From Candidatus Saccharimonadota bacterium (lineage in GTDB: Bacteria; Patescibacteriota; Saccharimonadia; Saccharimonadales; Saccharimonadaceae), in NCBI GenBank assembly GCA_905365145.1, contig CAJPIO010000001.1, forward strand, positions 186,001 through 250,000: DNA of 64,000 nucleotides, written 5' to 3'. The notes under the pieces are model-generated. The model did not search any database. It was not told the origin of the DNA and was given only the letters and a program-made list of their open reading frames with translations. Shown here in pieces: positions 8,323-16,183 of this stretch (position 1 is the first letter of the stretch; each line of letters begins with the position of its first letter). The position numbers were made by a program, and so were the translations under genes.

Positions 8323-8579
8323 GATACTACGCCGTTGAAGATGGCAAATTGGTGGAAGTAGACCCTCCGTCATCCAAGGCGGCCAGACGGTCGGATAGCG
8401 TCGATGAAAATACAGTTATCTGTGTGAAATTTGACGGGGCAGTCGACGGATTCCAACCAGGAGCGGAGCTTCCGACGACTATGGTTATTGACGGCGAGCC
8501 CTACCGTGTCGTATACGTAGAGGGTTCAACAGAAAACTCGTCGACCCCGCGTCAAGCTCTTGACCCAACCGATGAATAG
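8277..8579 (+). CDS. Probable 3' half of the frameshifted lipoprotein
   Basis: 100 residues in the -1 frame relative to the preceding ORF; the frame is open only from 8271. It has no ribosome binding site or promoter, and no signal peptide. Sequence such as QVRYYAVEDGKLVEV and TVICVKFDGAVDG reads as beta-rich domain that would complete the upstream fragment. It could be a real gene break, a sequence error or, less likely, recoding. Treat 7963-8579 as one broken gene unless reads show otherwise. Confidence 0.5.
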   Translation: MSATWESRQVGDEQVRYYAVEDGKLVEVDPPSSKAARRSDSVDENTVICVKFDGAVDGFQPGAELPTTMVIDGEPYRVVYVEGSTENSSTPRQALDPTDE

Positions 8580-8661
8580 CTATTTTGATTGCATTTTAGT
8601 ATAGTTTGTGGTATAATAAAAAGACATACCAATTTTAATTTCGAGGTGAAAATATAACGAA

Positions 8662-9162
8662 ATGGATATATTAAAATCTGGCAGGCCAGCTATGAGGCAT
8701 GCAGCGTCTGAGGGGTCTACTGGCTTAGATTGGGATTGGCTGCCCGATAAAAAGTTGGGAAAGACGATAGCTGGTCTCTTTGCAATTGCCGCAGCGGCGA
8801 CTTGTTCTACTGCGTATATATCTACAAACTTAGCTGAGCAAGGGAAAAAAGATCCTACTCCTGTGATAGACGGGACTGATAATTTGCCTCAGCCAGCAGT
8901 ACCAGGCGACTCTATTGGCACTGGCACTAATTCGTCTGCAGACGTAATAGAGGTAGACGGAGCTTCTAGAGTAGGTGTTTGCAATATATGGCAGGAGCAA
9001 GGACTTATTGGTCGCGGTTTCGTGTGTCCTGATACTAGCACTCAAATTAATCCAGATGTTCAACCGTTAGCTGACTCAGATTTCCAGACGGCGGGCGGTT
9101 CTAATCCCGATACTCAAGTTCTTGTCGATATCGATAGCATTAATCAATCGACCACAGCGTAA
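8662..9162 (+). CDS. Single-pass exported protein, unknown
   Basis: 166 residues: cytoplasmic N-terminus of about 34, one membrane segment (about 35-55, IAGLFAIAAAATCSTAYI), then an external Ser/Thr/Asp/Gly-rich region with two cysteines (GVCNIW and FVCPDT) that could form a disulfide. No family recognised. TATAAT at about 8612 gives a leader of about 45 nt; GAGGTG lies somewhat far upstream of the ATG. It is probably surface exposed, like the lipoprotein before it. Confidence 0.65.
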   Translation: MDILKSGRPAMRHAASEGSTGLDWDWLPDKKLGKTIAGLFAIAAAATCSTAYISTNLAEQGKKDPTPVIDGTDNLPQPAVPGDSIGTGTNSSADVIEVDGASRVGVCNIWQEQGLIGRGFVCPDTSTQINPDVQPLADSDFQTAGGSNPDTQVLVDIDSINQSTTA

Positions 9163-9269
9163 ATTATTTCTTTTGTTTTATTTTATAAAGATCAAGAGCT
9201 AGCTGGCAACTAGCGGGCTTTGCTGGCTGCTTTCTCTTTGCAGCTATTGCTCGCCGCTTGATATTGTGT

Positions 9270-9379
9270 TAGAATACTTGCATTGTACGAGAGTTAATGA
9301 TTCGGGCTTTGTTCGGTGTGGAGCCGCAGAGGTACAACTGCGTGGCCAGCCAGAGCGGGCTTGAAAGATAGGAAAAATT
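9270..9379 (+). promoter_or_regulatory. rplS promoter and structured leader
   Basis: An extended -10 (TGTTAGAAT, 9268-9276) gives a leader of about 100 nt. It contains hairpin GCCGCAG/CTGCGTGGC (9323-9346) and a GGCC...GGGC region before GATAGGA and the ATG. Such a leader is expected for a ribosomal protein gene under autogenous control; the ligand is not shown here. Confidence 0.55.
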
Positions 9380-9901
9380 ATGAGTTTTGCATTAATCCAA
9401 AAAGTCAACGACGAGCAAAAGAAAGCGCAAGTTGTCGATGTTCGCAGCGGCGACACCGTACGCGTCTACCAGAAAATCAAAGAGGGCAACAAAGAGCGCA
9501 TTCAGATGTTCGAGGGCGTGGTCATCCGCACCGACAACAAAGGCCAGCACACTAGCCGCATCACCGTTCGCAAAGTTGCTTCGGGCGTCGGCGTCGAAAA
9601 ATCGTTCTTGCTGCATAGCCCGCTGGTAGAAAAAGTCGAGATTGTGCGCCGGGCCAAGGTTCGCCGCAACTTCTTGAGCTTCTTGCGCAAACGCAGCGGC
9701 AAGTCGGCCCGCTTGACGGCCGTCAAGTTTGATCGCGAAGCTGTCAACGCCGTCCGCGACAAACATGCTGAAGAGGAAGCTGCCCGGCTGAAAGAAGAGA
9801 AAGCCAAAGAAGCCGCCGAGAAAAAGGCCGTCGAAGAAGCTAAGCAGGCCGAGTTGGACGCCAAGGCTGCCGAGGTCGCTGCCCGCCACGCCGAGAGTTG
9901 A
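9380..9901 (+). CDS. rplS: 50S ribosomal protein L19
   Basis: Binds 23S rRNA near the subunit interface. Residues 1-115 are canonical L19 (VRSGDTVRVYQKIKEG, FEGVVIRT, RKVASGVGVEKSFLLHSP, VRRAKVRRN). Residues 116-173 form a long Ala/Glu/Lys-rich helical tail not found in the usual protein of about 115 residues. It is transcribed alone and ends at a strong terminator. The usual partners rpsP, rimM and trmD are not adjacent. Confidence 0.96.
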   Translation: MSFALIQKVNDEQKKAQVVDVRSGDTVRVYQKIKEGNKERIQMFEGVVIRTDNKGQHTSRITVRKVASGVGVEKSFLLHSPLVEKVEIVRRAKVRRNFLSFLRKRSGKSARLTAVKFDREAVNAVRDKHAEEEAARLKEEKAKEAAEKKAVEEAKQAELDAKAAEVAARHAES

Positions 9902-9930
9902 CAGTAGTCTGTATTCTAGTACTAACAATA

Positions 9931-9957
9931 AATCCCGCCGATGAGCGGGATTTTGTT
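9931..9957 (+). terminator. rplS terminator
   Basis: AATCCCGC/GCGGGATT (9931-9952) followed by TTGTTTTG. Confidence 0.85.
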
Positions 9958-9988
9958 TTGTCTGCGAAATAACCGTGAAAAGGAAAGT

Positions 9989-10113
9989 GCCCGCTGAGGC
10001 GGCTCAAGCAGAACGTGTGTGTTCCGCGAGCCGCCCCAGCGGGCGTCGGAGAGGAAACGGCCCACCGAGTAGGCCGCGGTAAGGCAGGATTTCTGCCTGC
10101 GGGCCGTTTCCTC
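9989..10113 (-). other. Cassette C trailer: two long hairpins
   Basis: Downstream of the cassette C stop. Perfect 13-bp arms GAGGAAACGGCCC (10051-10063) and 10101-10113 enclose GGCAG/CTGCC (10083-10097). Then 17-bp arms with one mismatch pair 9989-10005 with 10028-10044. There is no long T-run, so termination may depend on the convergent rplS terminator at 9931, which has a T-rich flank on the - strand. Confidence 0.7.
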
Positions 10114-10151
10114 GGGGGTTGGGGTCAACGGCCGCCGTGGCGGCGGGCCGG

Positions 10152-10364
10152 TCACGTGTTGTCGGTCGCCATGGATGCGGCAAATACAACTATGGCAAAA
10201 ACCATAATTGTAATAAGCAAACTGACCCAGAAACTTAGGGCCGGGATTGCGCTACACAGCGAGTGTAGCACCCCCAGCACAATCATAACTGCCCAGGCCA
10301 AGATGGCCCAGGTGATGGTCGGAATTCCGACCATCACGAACAGGATAAACAATTTACCCTTCAC
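10152..10364 (-). CDS. Cassette C: two-helix membrane peptide, unknown
   Basis: A 70-residue very hydrophobic protein: a basic first four residues, helix about 6-35, a short loop with one Cys, helix about 43-64 and a short polar tail ending ATDNT. GTG 10364 is preferred because GAGGGGG lies 6-7 nt upstream; the in-frame GTG at 10373 abuts that site. Coding DNA contains a perfect 22-bp palindrome (10314-10335), GCTACAC/GTGTAGC near 10249-10267 and ATGG/CCAT near 10192. No homologue recognised. Confidence 0.6.
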   Translation of the reverse strand: MKGKLFILFVMVGIPTITWAILAWAVMIVLGVLHSLCSAIPALSFWVSLLITIMVFAIVVFAASMATDNT

Positions 10365-10425
10365 ACTAAACACCCCCTCTCTTGATAGTCAACGCGCTTA
10401 GCTTACCAATATTATAACACAAAAC
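10365..10425 (-). promoter_or_regulatory. Cassette C promoter
   Basis: Extended -10 TGTTATAAT on the - strand (10411-10419) with no clear -35. The transcript should start near AAGCTAAGCG (about 10404). The leader is short, about 40 nt, unlike other cassettes. It lies back to back with the rnhB promoter. Confidence 0.55.
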
Positions 10426-10479
10426 TCGCCATTTGCTCCTACGATTGAGCCTATCGCCACCATTTGTTATCATGAACTT

Positions 10480-11592
10480 ATGATTCTGGGGATCGACGAG
10501 GTTGGGCGCGGGCCGTGGGCGGGGCCGCTGGTGGTTGGCGCGGTGATTTTGGGCGGCGCCGAGATTGACGGCTTGGATGATAGTAAAAAGCTGACCAAAA
10601 AGCGCCGCGAAGCGCTGGACGTGGAAATTCGCGAAAAGGCGGCTGCCTGGGCGCTGGGCTGGGTGAGCGCCCAGGAGTTAGACGAGGCTGGCATGAGCGA
10701 GGCGCTGCGCCTGGCGACGCGACGGGCGGTCGAGCAGATTCAAGCGCAATGCCGCCAGCAAAATCTAGCTTTTAGCGAAATCATCATCGATGGCAAGGTG
10801 AATTTCTTGCGCGGCACGGCGCTAGAGAAGTTCGTTGCGACCATGCCTAAGGCCGACGGTTTGATTCCGAGCGTGTCGGCGGCGTCGATCGTCTCCAAGG
10901 TGGCACGCGACCAGTTCATGGCCGAGCAGGCAGCGGTCTATCCGGGGTACGGTTTCGCGTCGAACGCTGGCTATGGCGTGGCCAAGCATCGGGCGGCGAT
11001 TGAGCGCCTGGGTGTGACGCCGCTGCACCGGCTGAGTTTCGCGCCGCTGGCGAAGTATGCTGTGACGCCGCGAGCAGTGGCTCAGAAAAAATCAGGGCAA
11101 CTTTACGTGGGCCCCAGATATTTTTCTGATGGCGCTCGAGCGGTGGAACTGCATCAAGACGCTATCAACGATTCTGCAGAGGCTGCCCTGATTTTTTCTG
11201 GGGATACCGTTCCAGGCAGCTCTATATGTATTAATGAAAAACCAATGACGACCCGGCAAATTGGCGATAAGGGCGAGCGGGCAGCGGCGGATTGGCTGGC
11301 GGCTAACGGCCACGAAATCATCGCGCGGAATTGGCGGACGCGGTACTGCGAAATCGATATCGTCAGCGTGAAAGGCGAGGTGTTGTATTTCACCGAGGTG
11401 AAGTATCGTAAGAACGATGATTTCGGCGATGGACTGGCGGCGATTACCGCCAAAAAGCAGCGGCAGATGCGTTTTGCGGCAGAGTTGTTTTTGGCGGGTA
11501 AGCCAGAATGCAGCGGCATGGCGGCCAAACTTCTAGCCGCCAGCGTGAGTGGCGACCCGCCAGCCGTCCAAGCGGTGGTAGAAGTAAATTAA
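10480..11592 (+). CDS. rnhB-yraN: Ribonuclease HII fused to YraN/UPF0102 nuclease-like domain
   Basis: Residues 1-205 are RNase HII, which removes ribonucleotides from DNA: DEVGRGPWAGP, DSKKLTKKRRE, IIDGKVNF and ASIVSKVARDQ carry the acidic catalytic residues. Residues 256-370 are a YraN domain (QIGDKGERAAADWLAANG, CEIDIVSV, FTEVKYRKN) with the restriction-endonuclease-like E...D...ExK pattern. These are usually separate neighbouring genes. Here they share one frame through a linker encoded by a 118-bp palindromic insert (11083-11200). ATG 11245 could start a separate YraN, but no ribosome binding site is seen. TATCAT precedes ATG 10480 by 6 nt. Confidence 0.88.
   Translation: MILGIDEVGRGPWAGPLVVGAVILGGAEIDGLDDSKKLTKKRREALDVEIREKAAAWALGWVSAQELDEAGMSEALRLATRRAVEQIQAQCRQQNLAFSEIIIDGKVNFLRGTALEKFVATMPKADGLIPSVSAASIVSKVARDQFMAEQAAVYPGYGFASNAGYGVAKHRAAIERLGVTPLHRLSFAPLAKYAVTPRAVAQKKSGQLYVGPRYFSDGARAVELHQDAINDSAEAALIFSGDTVPGSSICINEKPMTTRQIGDKGERAAADWLAANGHEIIARNWRTRYCEIDIVSVKGEVLYFTEVKYRKNDDFGDGLAAITAKKQRQMRFAAELFLAGKPECSGMAAKLLAASVSGDPPAVQAVVEVN
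11083..11200. repeat. Palindromic insert joining rnhB and yraN
   Basis: Perfect 17-bp inverted repeat (11083-11099 CAGAAAAAATCAGGGCA; 11184-11200 its complement) around 84 bp of unrelated sequence. It lies exactly in the linker between the two enzyme domains and is translated in frame. It resembles palindromic elements that insert into ORFs in other bacteria, but no second copy was found here. Confidence 0.6.
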
Positions 11593-11598
11593 ACCAAA

Positions 11599-11713
11599 GA
11601 AAATAGCCCGCCGAAATTGGCTCAAACCGGAATTGGGTTTTATATCAACCCGGGAAACACTTAATACTTAAGTGTCTCAACCAGTATTGAAACCAATTCG
11701 GCAGGCTATTTTC
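11599..11713 (-). terminator. Cassette D 3' element: three-way-junction RNA and terminator
   Basis: A long outer stem starts GAAAATAGCC and continues through GCCGAATTGG with bulges. It encloses hairpins ACACTTAA/TTAAGTGT and GGGTT/AACCC. It is nearly identical to 30579-30694. The few differences keep pairing by G-U wobble only if read on the - strand. T-rich ends allow it also to stop the convergent rnhB-yraN transcript. Confidence 0.75.
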
Positions 11714-11724
11714 AAGCGGGCGTT

Positions 11725-12021
11725 TCAGCCCTTGTTGGCTGCTGACGAGGCGGCAGCCTTCTCGTCCTCAACCTCCATCACCCCGAGCGGGGCAAAGGAG
11801 AGAGCAACAAATTCGTATGCCGCCCATGCTGGCCCGAGACAGAAAAGAATCTCGGAGTTGAGAGATAGGGCGTACCACACATATGCGTGACTGACAAAAC
11901 TGACCAGTACCATCTGCCAGCCGGCCAAGCGGCCGGTGGCGAACGCCTCGATCGTCGCCCAGGGGGCGACGATAGCAAAGGACACGAGGACGATGGTGAC
12001 GAGGATGAAAACGGCGCTCAT
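11725..12021 (-). CDS. Cassette D: three-helix membrane protein, unknown
   Basis: 98 residues with membrane segments at about 3-22, 33-52 and 58-80, then an acidic/Ala-Ser-rich tail ending ANKG. ATG 12021 follows AGGAGGAATC; codons further upstream belong to the leader. No family recognised. Coding DNA has perfect hairpins CCGGCC/GGCCGG (11921-11936), ATCGTCGCC/GGCGACGAT (11951-11973), GGCTGC/GCAGCC (11737-11758) and CCCC/GGGG. The stop codon is the loop of a GGGC/GCCC hairpin (11718-11731). Same leader and terminator design as A and F, but an unrelated protein. Confidence 0.72.
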   Translation of the reverse strand: MSAVFILVTIVLVSFAIVAPWATIEAFATGRLAGWQMVLVSFVSHAYVWYALSLNSEILFCLGPAWAAYEFVALSFAPLGVMEVEDEKAAASSAANKG

Positions 12022-12132
12022 GATTCCTCCTAAAGAAATCATTCACTCAGATAAAAGGGCAACCTTCCGCCCTTTTAGACAATCTGAGCGAAAAGCTATT
12101 ATGAATATAGCACATTATCGCATAAATGTCAA
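12022..12132 (-). promoter_or_regulatory. Cassette D promoter and structured leader (class I)
   Basis: TTGACA (12127-12132), 17 bp, TATATT (12104-12109), start near AGCTTTTCGC (about 12097). Leader helix ATCTGAG/CTCAGAT (12045-12052 with 12082-12088) encloses an AAAAGGGC-type hairpin. An 8-bp hairpin ATGATTTC/GGAATCAT then exposes AGGA in its loop and pairs the start codon. Confidence 0.8.
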
Positions 12133-12212
12133 GCGTTTTAGCGAAAATTATGTCATAATAATTCTGCGACCTCTGTAAAAGCCGCAGAATTACTTATCCC
12201 AAAAAACTGAAA

Positions 12213-14720
12213 TTACTTTGCTAGAGCCGCTATGACTGCCGCTTTGTCGCGGTCGATTAGGTCTAGTTTGCCCTCTAAATCTAATATTCCCATGTCGATG
12301 GCGCGGACGAGCGACTGGTCGCGGCGCAACGGCGTGAAAAATTCGCGGTATTCGGCTAGCTGCTGGCGCGTCATCAGCAGCATGGCGGCGTAGCGCGGGA
12401 AGTAATCGTGGCTTTTGTCGCTGGCGAAAGTTTGCTCAATCCAATACCACTGGCTGCGCATCCAGCGCCAGGCGGCTTCGCGGCCGTAGCGATTGCGCAG
12501 CAGGTCGACGAACCAGTGAACGGTATCTTGGCTGCGGATGATATCGGTGTCGGTCAGCAGTTCAATCAAGCGTGCTAGCTGTTCGGCGTCGCGCGTCGCT
12601 GTAATTCCCGCAGCGATGTCGCTGCGCAGGTCGGCCGATTGCGTGGCTTGGTAGGCTTCGAGTAGCTGGCTGACTATATCTGCCGGCTGATCACTGTAGC
12701 GGACGGCGGCACCGATGATTGATGGACGCAGGTCAGCGCTGAGTTCGGCCAGAGGCGTGTTTTGGTAGAGCTGGCGCGCAGTACTGATTGCCGCCGTGTC
12801 TTCGCTATATAGCATGCAATCGATGATGGCGGCGCGCAGTTTGCTGTCGGATTCTGGCTCGCCGGGGTGTTTGTTCCAACCTAGGCGTTCGAATTGCGGA
12901 CGAGCTAGCTTGCCTGATAGGCGGCGCAGCAGCTTCTCGGCGGCTTCGTCTTGGTCAACGAATTTTTTGAGATCGCTGATGGCCAGCGCAATGATTTCCC
13001 AGACGGTCTGATCGCTTTCGTTTTGGAAAGCAGCTATCGCTTCGACTAGTGTGCTGCTAGCAATTAGACCGCCGCGAGCTAGCAAGATTTGCTCATTGAG
13101 GTACTGGGCTCGTTGTGCTGGCGTTAATATGCCATCGGTGATGGCCTGCAAAATGCGCGCCTGTAGGGCGTCGTCATAGCAAGTGATAAAGTGCGAGGCG
13201 TTTTGATAATTGAGCAGTAATAGTCCGTCTGGCGCGGGCGAAAGGCGCTGTTCGCGCTCTTTTAGAATTTCGGGTAGGCGCTGGTCGTTGGCGTCGAGCG
13301 GAATCGGCCACAAACGATCAGACGGCTGGTGTGGCCCAGTGAAGAATTGTTCCTGGCGGAGCGTCAACTCGCTATTATCAAGCGACGCGTAGACCACTGG
13401 GTAGCCTGGTTGTGAAATCCAGGTGTTCATTAGCGCCCCGACATCTTTGCCACTAGCTTGGCTTAGGCATTCCCAGAGGTCGTCGCCAGTGGTGTTGCTA
13501 TACTTGAAGCGGGTGAAATACTGCTTGAGGCCAGCGCGGAACGCTTCATCACCGATCCATAGTTGCATCATTCGCAGCAGCCGGCCGCCTTTGGCGTAGA
13601 CAATCGCCCCATCAAACAGTGCGCTAATTTCGGCTGGGCTCGATACGTCGGTTTGAACTGGCTGTACGCCGTCGATACTATCTCGGCGCAAGGCAGCAAC
13701 GCCCTCGTTGTTGGCGAACTCGTCCCATTGCCGCCAATCCGGATGCAGCGCGTCAGTTGCTAGGTATTCCATCAGCGTAGCGAAACTCTCGTTCAGCCAC
13801 AAGTTATTCCACCACTTCATAGTCACTAGATTACCGAACCACTGGTGGCTTAATTCGTGGGCGATAACCGTTGCAATATATTGGCGGGTCGAAACGCTAG
13901 CGGTTGCCGGATCGGCCAGCAGGGCGGTTTCGCGGTAGGTCACCAAGCCCCAATTCTCCATAGCGCCGCTAGAAAAATCAGGTAGTGCTACATGGTCAGA
14001 TTTCGGCAGCGGGTAAGGCACGCCAAAATACTCGTTGAAAAAGTCAATTGTTTGCGCTGCGTGCTGGAGCGCCCAGTTCAAGCTGTCGGCTGGCTGCGCT
14101 GGCGTGGCGTAGACGTTAACCTCGACACCGCTCTTGGCGGCAGTAGTCGCGCGCTGTAAATCGCCAGCGACAAAGGCCGCCAGGTAAGTGCTCATGCGCG
14201 GTGTTTGCTCAAAGGTAGTCAGCGTTTCCTCGCTGCTCTCCCGCTGCGAAATGACTGGCATATTGCTGAGTACTACCGGTTCATTTGATAATATTGAAAT
14301 CGCAAATGTCGCTTTGGCTTCTGGTTCATCAACGCATGGGAAGGCTTCGCGAGCATGGTGGCTTTCGAATTGGGTGGCGTATAGCTCGCATTTCTGGCCT
14401 TGGTGTTGGTAATAGCAAGGATAAATACCGTGCATCGCATCGGTCAATGTCAACGAGAATTTGATAGTGATTTGCACTGGACCGTCATCGGTATTATCAA
14501 GTGTCAAAATGTCGTTGTCGGTTGATGTCTTAACTGCTTGGCCGTTGACAGTAGCCTCTTCGATCTGCAAATCTTTGGCGTGCAAGCGAATTGGTTCGGC
14601 TGCTAGATGTTGGCCGCGGATAGTTGCTGTGCCGCGGATTAAGCGATTGCTCTTCGCTTGACGCAAATCCCATTGGATATCGTAGTGTTCTGGTTGAAAT
14701 TGAGAAAATAATCTGTCCAT
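12213..14720 (-). CDS. pepN: M1-family aminopeptidase (PepN-like)
   Basis: An 835-residue zinc aminopeptidase that trims N-terminal residues from peptides. GAMEN (about residue 252) binds the substrate N-terminus; HELSH (about 287) with the Glu of NESFA gives the HExxH-18-E zinc site. The C-terminal half is the alpha-helical ERAP1-like region. No signal peptide, so cytoplasmic. It may serve peptide scavenging in an auxotroph. ATG 14720 is 6 nt after TATAAT, so leaderless. It is divergent from the HNH nuclease gene. Confidence 0.95.
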   Translation of the reverse strand: MDRLFSQFQPEHYDIQWDLRQAKSNRLIRGTATIRGQHLAAEPIRLHAKDLQIEEATVNGQAVKTSTDNDILTLDNTDDGPVQITIKFSLTLTDAMHGIYPCYYQHQGQKCELYATQFESHHAREAFPCVDEPEAKATFAISILSNEPVVLSNMPVISQRESSEETLTTFEQTPRMSTYLAAFVAGDLQRATTAAKSGVEVNVYATPAQPADSLNWALQHAAQTIDFFNEYFGVPYPLPKSDHVALPDFSSGAMENWGLVTYRETALLADPATASVSTRQYIATVIAHELSHQWFGNLVTMKWWNNLWLNESFATLMEYLATDALHPDWRQWDEFANNEGVAALRRDSIDGVQPVQTDVSSPAEISALFDGAIVYAKGGRLLRMMQLWIGDEAFRAGLKQYFTRFKYSNTTGDDLWECLSQASGKDVGALMNTWISQPGYPVVYASLDNSELTLRQEQFFTGPHQPSDRLWPIPLDANDQRLPEILKEREQRLSPAPDGLLLLNYQNASHFITCYDDALQARILQAITDGILTPAQRAQYLNEQILLARGGLIASSTLVEAIAAFQNESDQTVWEIIALAISDLKKFVDQDEAAEKLLRRLSGKLARPQFERLGWNKHPGEPESDSKLRAAIIDCMLYSEDTAAISTARQLYQNTPLAELSADLRPSIIGAAVRYSDQPADIVSQLLEAYQATQSADLRSDIAAGITATRDAEQLARLIELLTDTDIIRSQDTVHWFVDLLRNRYGREAAWRWMRSQWYWIEQTFASDKSHDYFPRYAAMLLMTRQQLAEYREFFTPLRRDQSLVRAIDMGILDLEGKLDLIDRDKAAVIAALAK

Positions 14721-14726
14721 ACGTCC

Positions 14727-14747
14727 ATTATAGCAGGGTGGTATAAT
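14727..14747. promoter_or_regulatory. Divergent leaderless promoters of pepN and the HNH nuclease
   Basis: Two -10 boxes back to back: ATTATA (14727-14732, read as TATAAT on -) and TATAAT (14742-14747, +). Each lies 6 nt from its ATG (14720 and 14754). Their -35 regions must fall within the opposing gene's promoter or coding sequence. Confidence 0.7.
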
Positions 14748-14753
14748 ATGCTT

Positions 14754-15458
14754 ATGCAGCGGCGTCGTAGAATGGTACTGGTAGCGGTAATTTTGATAGG
14801 TACTCTCGGTTGGGTTGTTATTAAGGAATGGCCGAATTTGCCGCTGATGCTGCCAGATTCGCAGCCTCAGCAGTCGGGGTCGAACTCTGATTCTGGCGAA
14901 GTAGCGCGCGATGCTTTGGCGACACTGCCTACTAAGGGCCGCGCTCCCAAGACCGGTTACAAGCGCTCACAGTTCGGTGATGGCTGGGCTAAGGCGGGCG
15001 GCTGCGATACGCGCAATGTTATCTTGCGGCGCGACTTGGCAAACGCTGTCCTGGGCGATGACAACTGCAAAGTACAGGCTGGTGCTCTTAGCGACCCGTA
15101 CACTGGGCAGCGGATCGCTTTCAAGCGCGGTGCTAATTCTAGCGGCGCTGTGCAGATTGACCACGTAGTGGCGCTGAGCAATGCTTGGCAGACTGGTGCT
15201 CAGCAGTTGTCTAGCGAACAGCGAATCAGTCTGGCTAACGACCCGCTCGAGCTGCTAGCTGTCGACGGACCGGCCAACCAGCAGAAAGGCGATGGCGATG
15301 CGGCGACTTGGCTGCCGTCAAATAAACCGTTTCGCTGCCAGTACATTGCCCGTCAAATTGCCGTCAAGAAAAAATACTCGTTGTGGGTGACACCGCCGGA
15401 ACGCACGGCTATGGAGCGGATCTTGGCGAGCTGTCCAGAACAGCGCTTGCCGGCGTGA
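14754..15458 (+). CDS. Secreted or membrane-anchored HNH nuclease (DUF1524-like)
   Basis: 234 residues. Basic N-terminus (MQRRRRM), one signal/anchor segment (about 7-25), a linker, then an HNH-type domain: GGCDTRNVILRRDL, QIDHVVALSNAW (the His of DHV is the likely general base), and NDPLELLAVDGPANQQKGD. Family members are extracellular nucleases. Location outside the membrane suggests digestion of external DNA, useful to an organism that salvages nucleotides or takes up DNA. ATG 14754 is chosen because TATAAT is 6 nt upstream; ATG 14748 overlaps the promoter. Confidence 0.88.
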   Translation: MQRRRRMVLVAVILIGTLGWVVIKEWPNLPLMLPDSQPQQSGSNSDSGEVARDALATLPTKGRAPKTGYKRSQFGDGWAKAGGCDTRNVILRRDLANAVLGDDNCKVQAGALSDPYTGQRIAFKRGANSSGAVQIDHVVALSNAWQTGAQQLSSEQRISLANDPLELLAVDGPANQQKGDGDAATWLPSNKPFRCQYIARQIAVKKKYSLWVTPPERTAMERILASCPEQRLPA

Positions 15459-15471
15459 TATAATCTAAAAT

Positions 15472-16140
15472 ATGATAAGGCAACATCAGTATTCTCTATA
15501 TGATATATTTGCGGTACTTTTTGTAACGACACTATTGGTTAGTAATATTGTCAGCGTCAAAATTGTATCTGTTGGCTGGCTGACTTTTGATGCTGGCACG
15601 GTTTTGTTTCCGCTAGCGTATATCGTGGGTGATATAATCACTGAGGTTTATGGTTATCGCCGGATGCGCCGGCTGATTTATAATGGCGTGGCAGCCTTGA
15701 CGCTGATGACGTTGACTTTTTGGGTGGTGCAATTATTGCCGGCAGATAGTAGTTGGACGGGGCAAACGGCGTTTGAATCGACGTTAGGCGTGGTTTGGCG
15801 GTTGGCTATCGGTTCGGTAACGGCGCTGTTTGTCGGTGAAATAATGAATGCTTACGTAATGGGACGGATGAAAGTTGCTAGCCGCGGCCGCGGTTTGTGG
15901 CGGCGAATGATCGGCAGCTCGGCGGCGGGCAGCGCGCTAGATACGGTGATCTTCTCGACGATTGCTTTTGCCGGTACTATGCCGATGACCAGCTTTTGGC
16001 AGCTTATCGTCACGGTGTTTTTGATCAAGATGGCGGTAGAGATTATGGTCTCGCCGCTGACAATGCGCTTGATTGCCCGCGTGAAAAAGCATGAAAAGAT
16101 GGATACGTTCGAGCAGCCAGCGAAATACCTGGTGAATTAG
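15472..16140 (+). CDS. yhhQ: Queuosine-precursor transporter, YhhQ family
   Basis: A 222-residue integral membrane protein with about six helices. The signature TFDAGTVLFPLAYIVGDIITEVYGYRRMRRLIY is seen in segments, with the acidic DIITEVYG core. The family imports preQ0/preQ1 and, in some host-associated bacteria, queuine. It is convergent with tgt, the enzyme that would use the imported base. TATAAT lies 5 nt before the ATG, so probably leaderless. Confidence 0.9.
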   Translation: MIRQHQYSLYDIFAVLFVTTLLVSNIVSVKIVSVGWLTFDAGTVLFPLAYIVGDIITEVYGYRRMRRLIYNGVAALTLMTLTFWVVQLLPADSSWTGQTAFESTLGVVWRLAIGSVTALFVGEIMNAYVMGRMKVASRGRGLWRRMIGSSAAGSALDTVIFSTIAFAGTMPMTSFWQLIVTVFLIKMAVEIMVSPLTMRLIARVKKHEKMDTFEQPAKYLVN

Positions 16141-16183
16141 TTGCTTGGTTTATCCTGGCGTTAGATTTTGACGCGGTTTTATT

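Noticed and set aside
10015..10401. Open frame of 128 codons on + across cassette C
   Set aside because: Runs through trailer hairpins and the palindrome; no promoter or ribosome site; the - strand has both.
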